Assembly (NCBI GenBank): GCA_963675135.1 | Contig: OY776119.1 | Location: 74,579,727-74,643,726 of the forward strand | Length of the DNA: 64,000 bases | Reading direction: 5' to 3' | From: Galeopsis tetrahit | Taxonomy: Eukaryota; Streptophyta; Magnoliopsida; Lamiales; Lamiaceae | Part shown: piece after piece, positions 48,072 through 57,608 of the stretch | Position numbering within the stretch: the stretch's first letter is position 1 | How the letters are laid out: every line of letters begins with the position of its first letter | Program-made: the position numbers and the translations under genes | The notes under the pieces: generated by a model | What the model was told of the DNA's origin: nothing | The model's input: only the letters and a program-made list of their open reading frames with translations | Databases searched by the model: none

Positions 48072-49736
48072 TGTTGGTCCCAAAGTTGAGTTAATAATAT
48101 TGAGTAAGCTAGTGAAAATGTCTAGAGGGGAGGGGTGAATAGACTTTTCAAAAATCTTTCAATATATCAGAATACACAATGCGGAATAATCAGATTACTA
48201 ATGAGCCCAATCAAATTTATACTCAACTTTTATCTAGATCTTTATCTTTGTTAATTCTTAATGTTCTTAGTTAAACAATAAAAACAAATATCAAACAGTA
48301 AAGTAAAGAACACAGAATTTTATAGTGGTTCGACAAATGTCTACATCCACTCTCACAATCCCAGTTGTGATGTTTTATTACTCTTCTTGAGCTTCTTGTG
48401 GCTTAGAGTCCCAAGATTAAGACTTTGATCTTTTCGATTATACCTCCAGGTATATCTTCGATCTACTAGTAATTCTACAAGTAACTAGCACACTTGTTTT
48501 ACAACATACAAACTTAAACTTGAAAAGTAAAACCTCTCTGTGTTAGCCTTTGAATCTTCTCTTCAAATCTGTGGCTTCTTCTTGCTTTGATTTCCTTAAC
48601 TCTGTGAGTTCTTGCTTATAGACTTGCTCTTGAATTCTCTAAGATCAGTAATTTCTCAGTAGTCTTCAGCAGTAGGAGATCACACAGTATTTATAGAACT
48701 TAGTATGACAGTTAGCAGTTTGTGAACTAACTTTCAACTAACTCTAAAACTGTTTTTGTAACTTCTTCTTGTAACCAACTTTGTAACTTCCTTCAACTTC
48801 CAAGTCAGCATATCTTCAATATATCTTCAGTTACATCTTAAATAAGCTTTCCAAACTTATTCTTCAATTTCACCAAATCAGCACAGTAACTTACTGCTCT
48901 GATTTTTACTCTTCGGATTTTACTCTGCTGATTTTTACTCTTCTGACTCAATCAGCACAGTAACTTAAAACTGTTCAAAACTTCTCCAGATTTCTTCTGA
49001 GCTCTTCTTCAACTCTTCTTGAAGTCTTCTTATTCTGAAGTAGTCCTCTGAGTCTTCATTAGTCTTCTGATCTTCCTCCAATCTAGTTCTAATCTACTGT
49101 TCTGAACTTTTACATTGCTGAATACAATAAAATACAAACTTACAAATATAAAACCTATCTATACATCAACTGAACTATATACAGATGAGTATATCTAAGT
49201 CCTACACTATAAGCTGTCTATACAATTCAAAACATCAACTTAGTTCCTAACAGTTCATATATCAGATCAGTAACCAATAAGATCAGTAACTCATGTAAGT
49301 CCAATAACTTGCATATAAGATCAGTAAATACTAAGATCAGTAAACACTTAAGATCAGTAACTTACATATAAGACCAGTAAGCATATAAGATCAATAAGTA
49401 TATCAGATCAGTAACTCAGATTTCACATATCTCATATAAAATCACTAAAATTATTCTCAGTTTCCATACTCAGATCAGTAATCTTATTTCATATGACTCA
49501 GTTAAGATCAGTAATTTTATCTTTAATATTACTTCATAAGATCAGTAAACTTACTTCAGTCAGAATTAAGATCAGTAATCTCAATTTAAGTTTCTCATCA
49601 GATTAGTAAGCTTAGATTCAGATGACTTAGTTAAGATGACTTAGAACCACATATATCACTAACTTTAAGTTGCTTTTGGCCATCAAAACATACTTTCATC
49701 AATTAGAACATTGTTTATAGGATTCATATCCCAACA
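48072..49736 (-). repeat. copia 3' LTR, 1,665 bp
   Basis: Begins TGTTGGTCCCAAAG and ends ATATCCCAACA. About 49250-49620 it carries some 20 copies of GATCAGTAA-like sequence. It is bordered on the internal side by the polypurine tract. Confidence 0.97.
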
Positions 49737-49760
49737 ATTTCCCCCTTTTTGATGAAGCCA
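49737..49760 (-). other. polypurine tract of the copia element
   Basis: On the element's strand AAAAAGGGGGAAAT abuts the 3' LTR, as needed to prime plus-strand DNA synthesis. Similar tracts (TTCCCCCTTTTTGG on the plus strand) occur near 50785 and 53900. Confidence 0.85.
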
Positions 49761-49972
49761 AAACTACTTAAATGTTAATAAATCAGTAGTTAAGTATGTA
49801 GTCTATCATAACAGTTCATCAATTCAGAAATCATATCATATTCACAATCAAATCAGATATTTCACATATTACACATACTAACAAAATATGAAATGATCAC
49901 AAAATATAGAAATAAAGATTAAGGATAGAAATTTTATCTTCTGAGCTTGTCCTTCATCTTCATTCTGCATCT

Positions 49973-52900
49973 TCAGATTCTGAATGCAACATACATCCGT
50001 GCTTTGATATTCATCATATGTTGATGATCAGATATTCCTTCTTCCTTGATAATCTCAGCAATAATGTTGTTGATCTCTTTGTAATCAGGTTCTCCATTTT
50101 CCAGTCTTGGAGGTTCCCAATTAGGTTCTTCAGGACACAAAATCTTTGTTCCAGCACGATTAGCAACTTGTGCTATGTCCTCCCAGAACTCTTGATCAAT
50201 ATTCAGCATGAATTCTTCAAAATCAATAAATTCTGCTTCCTTGCTCGAATGATCACCAAACTTCTTCACAATGAAGTTAGCAATCTGCCACTTCTTCTTC
50301 AAATTCTTCCAGTATTCCATATGTTCTGTCAAAACAATGAAATCCACAAAGTTTTCATCTTGAAAATCTTTGTCAAACTCTTTACCTTCAGCTTTCTTTT
50401 GAGTATTCATCTTTCTCTTCAAAGCTGTAACTCGATTATCAAATCTTGTTTTCAAGAACTTGACATCCTTTTCTTTCTTCTTTTTCAACTTTGCTTCTTC
50501 ATTTGTCATAACAACTTTCATCTTGGTTTTTGATCTGGTAATTCTTCCAGCTTCTTCTTCTTGTTGTTCTTCATCAGACAAGACTAACTTCCTCTTCTTC
50601 TGACTTGAACTTCCAGCAATATCAAGTCCTTTCTCAACAGTTTCTTGACCAAGCTGTTTTTGTTGCTTCCTTTGTTTCAGCTTTTCATTCAGAATAGCAA
50701 TTTCAGCTTTTAACTCATCCTGACTCACAACCAACTGAGCTTGTTGTGACTGTGTTTGTTCCATCACTTCCCTTGTCTTATCTTCCCCCTTTTTGGATTC
50801 ATCATGCCACTCTTTCAAGGAAGATATGTGTTGCTCCAGCTTTTTATGCAACACCTGAGACAGGTTCTTTTCTTGTACTCTATGAAGATCAAAAATTTTG
50901 GACATTGTATGCTCCATCACCTTTTCATAAGAGTGTTCAGAAGTCAATTTATTCATTCTCTCAGTAGCTTCTTGGAACATCTTTACATCATCTTCCAACT
51001 TTGCTTGAAGCTCTGCATTCTGCTTTTTCAATATCTCAAAGTCAGAACTATCAGATTCCTTCTCAACAGGAACTGTTCTGATCTGTTCTTGCACATCTTC
51101 AAGAACAATAGGATCAGCAGAGTGAATTGGAATGCTTTCCATCTCTTCAGCATCCAAAGCTTGATTTTCAACAACTTCTGTTTCCTCAATCACAACAGTG
51201 TTCTCAAACACCTCTGTTGCATTGTCAACATCTTCATTAATATCCATAAAATCCTTTTCAGCATTCTCAGCTTCATCAACACCTTTCTCTTCACTAAACA
51301 AATCTTCATCAGAGTTAGGAGTTGCAATCTTCTCAACAGTGTACTTGATTCCTGTTAATCTTTCAACAAGAAGTACAACAGATTCTGGAGTAACTAACTC
51401 AAGAAAAGAGTTAACACCAGTTGCTTGCATCTGCTCTGCTTCCCAATCATCAAAGATTGAAGCACCTCCCATACCTTCCATGATGGCTAAATTCTCCTTC
51501 AAAGTACTCCTCTTAAGATACACCCATGTGCCAATCCTAAGGAGTTTCTCAAACTCAACTGAGCTCTCATCTATTCCAGGAAATTGCTTCAACAAGGCTA
51601 TCCTCAAATCAATCCTGATTCTATCCTCTTTATCACAGATAGTGTACTCCATCAAATCAGCAGGTTTAGGAGCAATAAATTCAGGTTCAGGAGATGATGA
51701 AATGTCAATTGGTTCAGTAGAAGGTTCAAATTCATGTTCAGTAGAGTGATCATGAATCTGTGTTGGAGATTGATGTGGTGAAGGTTGATGTGAAGTTTGA
51801 TGTTGAGGACTAGAAATAGGAGTAGATTGAAAATTAGTGTTCTGAGGGGATGAATGAGGAGTGTTCTGAGTCTCAGAAAAATAGTGATCTGATCTTCCAG
51901 AACATGAAGGTTGAGGGTTTTGGGTTTCAGTTTGGCTTGGTTCAGAGTTTGAAGGGGTAGGGGAGACAACAATCAATTTCCTCCTAGCACTCCTTGTCTT
52001 AGTCCTTTTATGAACAGTAATCGGACTAGGAACACTAACCTCTTGCTCATCTGAGCTTGATTGCACCACAGTTTCAACAAATCTAACTGTTGGCTCTGAG
52101 GCAGCTGTAGCAGACCTTCCTCTCCTTGGTCTAGTACTGCTCGGATCATGCCTTGCCTTCGACCTAACTTCAGGTTGATTATCCTCAGATTGGTACATTG
52201 AAGCTCCAGACTCTTGTGCTTCAAGCTCTTGAGGTTGTTCCAAAGGGTTTTCTTGTTCAAACTGAACAGATTCCTTCTTCATCAAGAATTTTCCATGATG
52301 GAATTTCTTGGGATTACTCCAATATGGCGTTTTCACCAGCTGAGGCAGCAAGAAACTCAGCTTGCTTCCAAACCCTAATTTTGATTTAATTGAAAATTCC
52401 ATAGTATCCTCATCGAACAAAAAATTGTCTTTTTCAGTCATCAGCCTTTCCAAGAAGAATCCTTGCCAATCACCTTGAACTCTGTCAATGATTGCAGCCA
52501 TAATTCTAATCTTGAAACTTGATAAGGCATCCTGGCTATGATGTTGCCCTAACAAGCACTTTCCGGCTATGTCCATAAAAAATTGAAGACCTGTAGGAAG
52601 AACATCCTTCTTCAGATTAGTCAATGTCTCTGTTTCAACACCTGACCACCTTCCTACACATTCCTTTTCCTCTCCAGCTTTGTAAGTCAAAATATCCACC
52701 GGGCCTTGCGGTAAATCCAACATTACTTCTAGGATGTCCCTAGTAATTGTGACCTTGTGTCCAGCAAGCATGGAGTGGACACCATTTTTATCACCTTGGA
52801 GTTGCAAATAAAATTCCACAGCTTCTGGTTCATAGACATTCATGGGAGATGATTCCAGAAATTTTCGTAGCCCACATTCTTTGCACATAGTCATAATGGC

Positions 52901-53035
52901 TTGATTTTCAGCACTGTGTCGGCCATTGAAATACACAGCGTTTTCCACAAAAATGCCCTTTTTGCGAATCCAGAAATTCGAATCGAATGTTCCTGCAACT
53001 TGGTTAGCTTCATTGATAATATTAATGGTTGCCAT
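49973..53035 (-). CDS. copia-borne ORF3, 1,020 residues, function unknown
   Basis: This intact frame lies between pol and the 3' LTR, the place where Sirevirus elements carry an envelope-like ORF. It has no visible signal peptide or membrane-spanning segment, so I do not call it an envelope. Residues 1-260 look globular (WIRKKGIFVENAVYFNGRHS, LLGQHHSQDALSSFKIRIMA). 265-460 is rich in Ser, Pro, Gln and Thr with basic clusters (RPRRGR, KRTKTRSARRK). 465-570 looks folded, and 575-680 is acidic. 670-800 is a strong coiled coil (QNAELQAKLEDD to AILNEKLKQRKQQ). KKRKL near 813 and KLKKKKEKD near 849 resemble nuclear signals. 880-1020 is a second folded part (EHMEYWKNLKKKWQIANFIV). The start ATG at 53033-53035 begins MATINIINEAN. 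A structural, chromatin-targeting or nuclear-import role is possible but unproven. Confidence 0.85.
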   Translation of the reverse strand: MATINIINEANQVAGTFDSNFWIRKKGIFVENAVYFNGRHSAENQAIMTMCKECGLRKFLESSPMNVYEPEAVEFYLQLQGDKNGVHSMLAGHKVTITRDILEVMLDLPQGPVDILTYKAGEEKECVGRWSGVETETLTNLKKDVLPTGLQFFMDIAGKCLLGQHHSQDALSSFKIRIMAAIIDRVQGDWQGFFLERLMTEKDNFLFDEDTMEFSIKSKLGFGSKLSFLLPQLVKTPYWSNPKKFHHGKFLMKKESVQFEQENPLEQPQELEAQESGASMYQSEDNQPEVRSKARHDPSSTRPRRGRSATAASEPTVRFVETVVQSSSDEQEVSVPSPITVHKRTKTRSARRKLIVVSPTPSNSEPSQTETQNPQPSCSGRSDHYFSETQNTPHSSPQNTNFQSTPISSPQHQTSHQPSPHQSPTQIHDHSTEHEFEPSTEPIDISSSPEPEFIAPKPADLMEYTICDKEDRIRIDLRIALLKQFPGIDESSVEFEKLLRIGTWVYLKRSTLKENLAIMEGMGGASIFDDWEAEQMQATGVNSFLELVTPESVVLLVERLTGIKYTVEKIATPNSDEDLFSEEKGVDEAENAEKDFMDINEDVDNATEVFENTVVIEETEVVENQALDAEEMESIPIHSADPIVLEDVQEQIRTVPVEKESDSSDFEILKKQNAELQAKLEDDVKMFQEATERMNKLTSEHSYEKVMEHTMSKIFDLHRVQEKNLSQVLHKKLEQHISSLKEWHDESKKGEDKTREVMEQTQSQQAQLVVSQDELKAEIAILNEKLKQRKQQKQLGQETVEKGLDIAGSSSQKKRKLVLSDEEQQEEEAGRITRSKTKMKVVMTNEEAKLKKKKEKDVKFLKTRFDNRVTALKRKMNTQKKAEGKEFDKDFQDENFVDFIVLTEHMEYWKNLKKKWQIANFIVKKFGDHSSKEAEFIDFEEFMLNIDQEFWEDIAQVANRAGTKILCPEEPNWEPPRLENGEPDYKEINNIIAEIIKEEGISDHQHMMNIKARMYVAFRI

Positions 53036-54294
53036 TTGAGAATTTTGTAGAAACCAGACTTTTCAGAAGTTATGAGGTTAAGAGATTTCCAGAAATGAAC
53101 TCGTAAGAACGAAGAAGATGAAGTGTGATTGTTTTTGTTAAATTCAAAACCAATCTAGGGCTAGGATTGAATTTGATTATCACAAAGAATGGTTGGGATT
53201 AAGTCTCGAAATTCGAGTTAAACAATAACTGTTCACATTCTAGTACCACTCTTTTAATTTTTGGAGCCAACTTGTGTTTGATAAATACACCACAATTTTT
53301 AGGTTAGAAATAGAAGAGTGTATTAATCTTCTCTATTAGTAATCTAAAATTTGAACAATTTTTGACTTAGAGTAATCTAAACCAAAGGACTATTCTGATG
53401 CAAATCAGCACAGTAGTTTCCAAAGCTATTTCACTTCATTTTCTTACAAGTATATAAAGAAAATATCACTTATCTGGATCAGCTGAGTACTGTGATCAGC
53501 TGAGTAACCTTTTTAGAAATCAGATCAGTAGATGAATCAGCACAGTAGATTTCAGATCAGTAGATGGGTCAGCACATTAATCCTCAGATCAGTACCCAAA
53601 TTTCCTGATTTCACCTTTTTGATATCAGCACAGTGATCCTCAGATCAGTACTGTGTCAGATCAGTAGATTTTTGTAGACAGATTAGTTGTAAACACATCT
53701 TTTTGTAGACAGATTAGTCAGTAATCAGATTAGTTCTGTAGAATAACTGAGTTGTAATCAGATCAGTACTGTAGACAAAGAAGTTTTGTAATCAGTACAG
53801 TTCTGTAGACAAGTCAATTTATTAATCAGAATATATTTGTAGACTGCTATGTTCTGTAATCAGATCAGATTAGTAAACTTTTCAAATCTGTAATCAGATC
53901 AGTTCCCCCTTCAATGGAGAATTCCTTTTCTGTGCCTGTTTCACCTTGATAGAAGTGTTAGTTCATGGAATATAAGTCCAAAACAGTACAGAGTAGTAAC
54001 AATATGATTAATTTAATGATCTTATCAAGGTTTATGCTAAAGTGACTTAGTGATCTGAGTCAACAAAAGGATCTTTAAGAAATCACTGATTCCTCCTTAA
54101 TGTATGTTCTCAGTGTCCCTCAGCTTTACCAGCTTCCTCATTGGGATTAAGGTCACTTTAGTAACCTTGTTACCTGTTTTAGTGATCTGACATAGGGTTG
54201 TCTCTTCTGAATTTTGCGTTTTGATGTACTGCTCTTAGTTTCTGCTTCATATCCTTCTTGGTATAAGATCAGTACCTGAAATGTTAGCACAGTT
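53036..54294 (-). other. non-coding spacer between pol and ORF3, with a motif array
   Basis: 1.26 kb without a supported ORF. 53390-53930 is packed with ATCAG(A/C)(T/A)CAGTA-type repeats, the same motif as in the LTR. 53036-53200 may serve as leader of an ORF3 transcript. Confidence 0.6.
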
Positions 54295-57200
54295 CTATAT
54301 ACAAACAGAATCCATATCTATCAATCCTAAACTAATGCACAGTTCTCTGAATCTCACTTCAGCCAATGGTTTTGTAAAAATGTCAGCTCTTTGAATTTCA
54401 GTATGAATCTTTTCCATTCTAATATTCTTCTTTTCAACATGATCCCTAATAAAATGATGCCTAATGTCAACATGTGTGCATCTAGTATGAAGAACGGGAT
54501 TTTGAGTGATGGCAATGGCACTATTACTGTCACAATATATGGGTACATTAGATTCTACAATATTGTAGTCTCTGAGTTGTTGTATTAGCCAAAGAAGCTG
54601 ACTACAACAACTACCTGCAGCCATATATTCTGCTTCAGTAGTAGAGGTTGCCACACTTGTTTGTTTCTTTGAAAACCATGAAATGAGTTTAGTTCCTAAG
54701 AATTGACATGAACCTGAAGTAGATTTTCTATCTATTTTGCAACCTCCAAAGTCCGAGTCTGAATAACCACTTAAAGATATATCATCATCTGTAGGATACC
54801 ATAATCCTCGATTAATGGTCCCCTTTAGATATTTCAATATCCTTTTAGCAGCTTCCAGATGACTTTCCTTGGGGTTTGCTTGAAATCTTGCACATACTCC
54901 AACAGAAAAAGCAATATCAGGTCTGCTGGCAGTTAGATAGAGTAGAGAGCCAATTAAAGCACGATAGTGAGGTTGGTCAGAAGACTTACCTCCTTCATCA
55001 GGATCCATTTTGTATGTAGGTTGCATGGGCACACCAACTGTCTTACAGGTTTTAATACCAAATTTATCTAGCAAATTCTTAGTGTATTTTGCTTGATTTA
55101 TAAAAATACCTTCTGAAGTTTGTTTTACTTGAAGACCAAGAAAATATGTCATTTCTCCCATCATAGACATTTCAAATTTACTTTGCATGAGTGTAGAAAA
55201 GCTTTCACTCAAGTTTTTGTTGGGTGATCCAAAGATAATATCATCCACATAAATTTGAACAAGTAATATGTCATTACCTTCTTGTCTTCTAAACAAAGTT
55301 CTATCAACCTTGCCTTTTGTAAAACCATTTTCAAGTAAGAATAGAGAAAGAGTATCATACCATGCTCTTGGGGCTTGTTTCAATCCATAGAGTGCTTTCT
55401 TTAACCTGTATACTTGGTGACTATTCACTTCAAAACCAGGTGGTTGTTCCACATAAACTTCTTCAGCAAGTATACCATTCAAAAATGCACTTTTCACATC
55501 CATTTGATACACAGTAAATTTCATATGTGCAGCATAAGCAAGGAACAATCTTATAGCTTCTAGTCTAGCTACAGGGGCAAAAGTTTCATCATAATCAATA
55601 CCCTCAGCTTGAGAGTAGCCCTGAGCAACTAATCTAGCTTTGTTTCTAACTACAAGATCATTTTCATCCCTTTTGTTCTTGAAAATCCACTTAGTGCCTA
55701 CAACATTGTGATTACTAGGTCTATCAACAAGTTCCCAAACTTCATTTCTAGTGAACTGATTAAGTTCTTCCTGCATGGCTATAATCCAGTTACTATCACT
55801 TAAAGCTTCAATCACAGTTTTAGGCTCAATAGATGATAGAAAACAGCACCAGCAAAATAAAGACTTACTAGGTTCTTCCTTTGAATCAAACAATTGTTTT
55901 CTAGTTTTAACACCTATACTAGAATCACCTAGAATCAGATCAATAGAATGAGCAGATTTCCATGTCCTTCTATTCTTAATAGAAATGTTGTCATCATTTA
56001 CATCATGCAAATTATTATGCAGATCAGTATCATTTATATCAGCAGATTTGTTCATAGGAGAGCAGTCATTCAATTCTTGTATTTCAGAAGTTTTAGATGA
56101 CTCACCTTTGTCTTTTACCTTTTCTTTATCAGAATCTTGATCTAGGACTTTCAGGAAAGGATTATATGCTTGTACAGATTCATATATTCCTGTATCATCA
56201 TCTTCATTGTTGATTTGAAGCTGTAATTTGTCAATTTTCTTACTGAGCTGATGATCAGCAGAGTCCTGCACATTCTCATCAAAGACAACATGGGGTGTTT
56301 CTTCCACACATAGGGTAGAGTAATTAAACACTCTAAATGCTTTGCTTACAGAAGAGTATCCTAAGAATATCCCTTCATCAGCTTTTGCATCAAAAGCATT
56401 TAATTTACTTTTGCCATTGTTATGTATGAAACACTTACATCCAAAGATATGAAAATAAGAAACTCTTGGTTTTCTGCCTTTCCATACCTCATAAGGTGTT
56501 TTACCATGCACCTTATTAAGAGCACTTCGATTTTGGGAGTGGCAAGCTGTGTTAATAGCTTCTGCCCAAAATTTCTGAGGTGTGTTGAATTCTGCAATCA
56601 TGGCTCTGCAAGCTTCTTTTAGTGTTCTGTTTCTCCTTTCTGCAACACCATTTTGTTGAGGGGTTCTGGCTGCAGTTGTTAGATGCTGTATGCCAGACTT
56701 AGAACAGTAGTCAGAGATGTAACAATTAATAAATTCAGTCCCCTTGTCACTCCTAATCTTGACAATGGGATGACCTTTTTCAACCTGCAACCTCTTCAAT
56801 AGATCTGGAAGTAGTGTTTGTGTATCACTCTTTTTGTGTAGAAAGACTACCCAAGTAAACTTAGAGTAATCATCTACTACAACTAGAGTATACCTTCTTC
56901 CATTCAATGTAGGAGGATTGATAGGACCATGAAGATCCATATGCAAGAGTTCTAAGACTCTGCTTGTTGAAAGAGTTGGAATGGACTTAAATGACACCTT
57001 TACCTGTTTACCTTTTTGACAGGAATCACATACTTGTGATTTGGAATAGATTTCATTAGGAATGCCCTCAACAAGATGTTCTCTAGCAATCTTGTTGATT
57101 ATCTTAAAGTTTAGATGGCAGAGGCGTTTATGCCAGAGCCAACTGTTTTCTTTAGGACTCTTAGTAATAAGACAAGCATTCTTAGGACAACTATTCCAAT

Positions 57201-57594
57201 TCACAATGTATACACTTCCTTGTCTTATGCCAACAAGTAGAACATTGTGAGTCCTTTTGTCTATTATTTCACATCTTCTGGTCTTGAACTGAACTTTGTA
57301 TCCCCTGTCACAGAATTGAGATACAGATAACAAATTATATTTCAAACCTTCAACATAGGAGACATCTTGGATTTCAACATCTCCATTCTTGATGAATCCA
57401 AATCCTTTTGTGATTGCTATTGAGCTATCACCAAAGATGACTTTTGGTCCTTCCTTCTCATGATAGTTAGTAAGTAAGGCCTTGGTACCAGTCATGTGGT
57501 GTGAACACCCACTGTCTATGTACCAGGTCTCACCAACTGAACCACCTTTCTTGTATAAGTCCAGTCGATCCTGCAAAGTAGTGATCTTAATAAC
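54295..57594 (-). CDS. pol: copia pol: protease, integrase, reverse transcriptase, RNase H
   Basis: The polyprotein makes and integrates the DNA copy of the element. Numbering from 57576, domains are: protease with WYIDSGCSHHMTG (about residue 18); integrase zinc motif H149, H154, C183, C186; integrase core D214, D277, E313 (D35E spacing kept); a linker rich in Asp, Asn and Ser (450-550); reverse transcriptase with KWIFKNKRDE, MDVKSAFLNG and the catalytic YVDD at 776-779; and RNase H (GYSDSDFGGC, TTEAEYMA, YCDSNSAIA, VDIRHHFIRD). All expected catalytic residues are seen. The open frame runs from just after a stop at 57595-57597 and has no ATG near its start (the first codon usually drawn, at 57576, is TTG). 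It lies in a different frame from gag, directly after it. A TTTGCAG acceptor-like sequence sits at that point. Confidence 0.93.
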   Translation of the reverse strand, partial: VIKITTLQDRLDLYKKGGSVGETWYIDSGCSHHMTGTKALLTNYHEKEGPKVIFGDSSIAITKGFGFIKNGDVEIQDVSYVEGLKYNLLSVSQFCDRGYKVQFKTRRCEIIDKRTHNVLLVGIRQGSVYIVNWNSCPKNACLITKSPKENSWLWHKRLCHLNFKIINKIAREHLVEGIPNEIYSKSQVCDSCQKGKQVKVSFKSIPTLSTSRVLELLHMDLHGPINPPTLNGRRYTLVVVDDYSKFTWVVFLHKKSDTQTLLPDLLKRLQVEKGHPIVKIRSDKGTEFINCYISDYCSKSGIQHLTTAARTPQQNGVAERRNRTLKEACRAMIAEFNTPQKFWAEAINTACHSQNRSALNKVHGKTPYEVWKGRKPRVSYFHIFGCKCFIHNNGKSKLNAFDAKADEGIFLGYSSVSKAFRVFNYSTLCVEETPHVVFDENVQDSADHQLSKKIDKLQLQINNEDDDTGIYESVQAYNPFLKVLDQDSDKEKVKDKGESSKTSEIQELNDCSPMNKSADINDTDLHNNLHDVNDDNISIKNRRTWKSAHSIDLILGDSSIGVKTRKQLFDSKEEPSKSLFCWCCFLSSIEPKTVIEALSDSNWIIAMQEELNQFTRNEVWELVDRPSNHNVVGTKWIFKNKRDENDLVVRNKARLVAQGYSQAEGIDYDETFAPVARLEAIRLFLAYAAHMKFTVYQMDVKSAFLNGILAEEVYVEQPPGFEVNSHQVYRLKKALYGLKQAPRAWYDTLSLFLLENGFTKGKVDRTLFRRQEGNDILLVQIYVDDIIFGSPNKNLSESFSTLMQSKFEMSMMGEMTYFLGLQVKQTSEGIFINQAKYTKNLLDKFGIKTCKTVGVPMQPTYKMDPDEGGKSSDQPHYRALIGSLLYLTASRPDIAFSVGVCARFQANPKESHLEAAKRILKYLKGTINRGLWYPTDDDISLSGYSDSDFGGCKIDRKSTSGSCQFLGTKLISWFSKKQTSVATSTTEAEYMAAGSCCSQLLWLIQQLRDYNIVESNVPIYCDSNSAIAITQNPVLHTRCTHVDIRHHFIRDHVEKKNIRMEKIHTEIQRADIFTKPLAEVRFRELCISLGLIDMDSVCI

Positions 57595-57608
57595 TTAGGT
57601 ACCCTTGT

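Noticed and set aside
50756..51749. Plus-strand ORFs of 171-200 residues across ORF3
   Set aside because: They are antisense shadows of the copia ORF3 coding sequence.
49973..53035. Calling ORF3 an envelope protein because of its position
   Set aside because: No signal peptide, membrane segment or fusion-like stretch is visible, so position alone is not enough.
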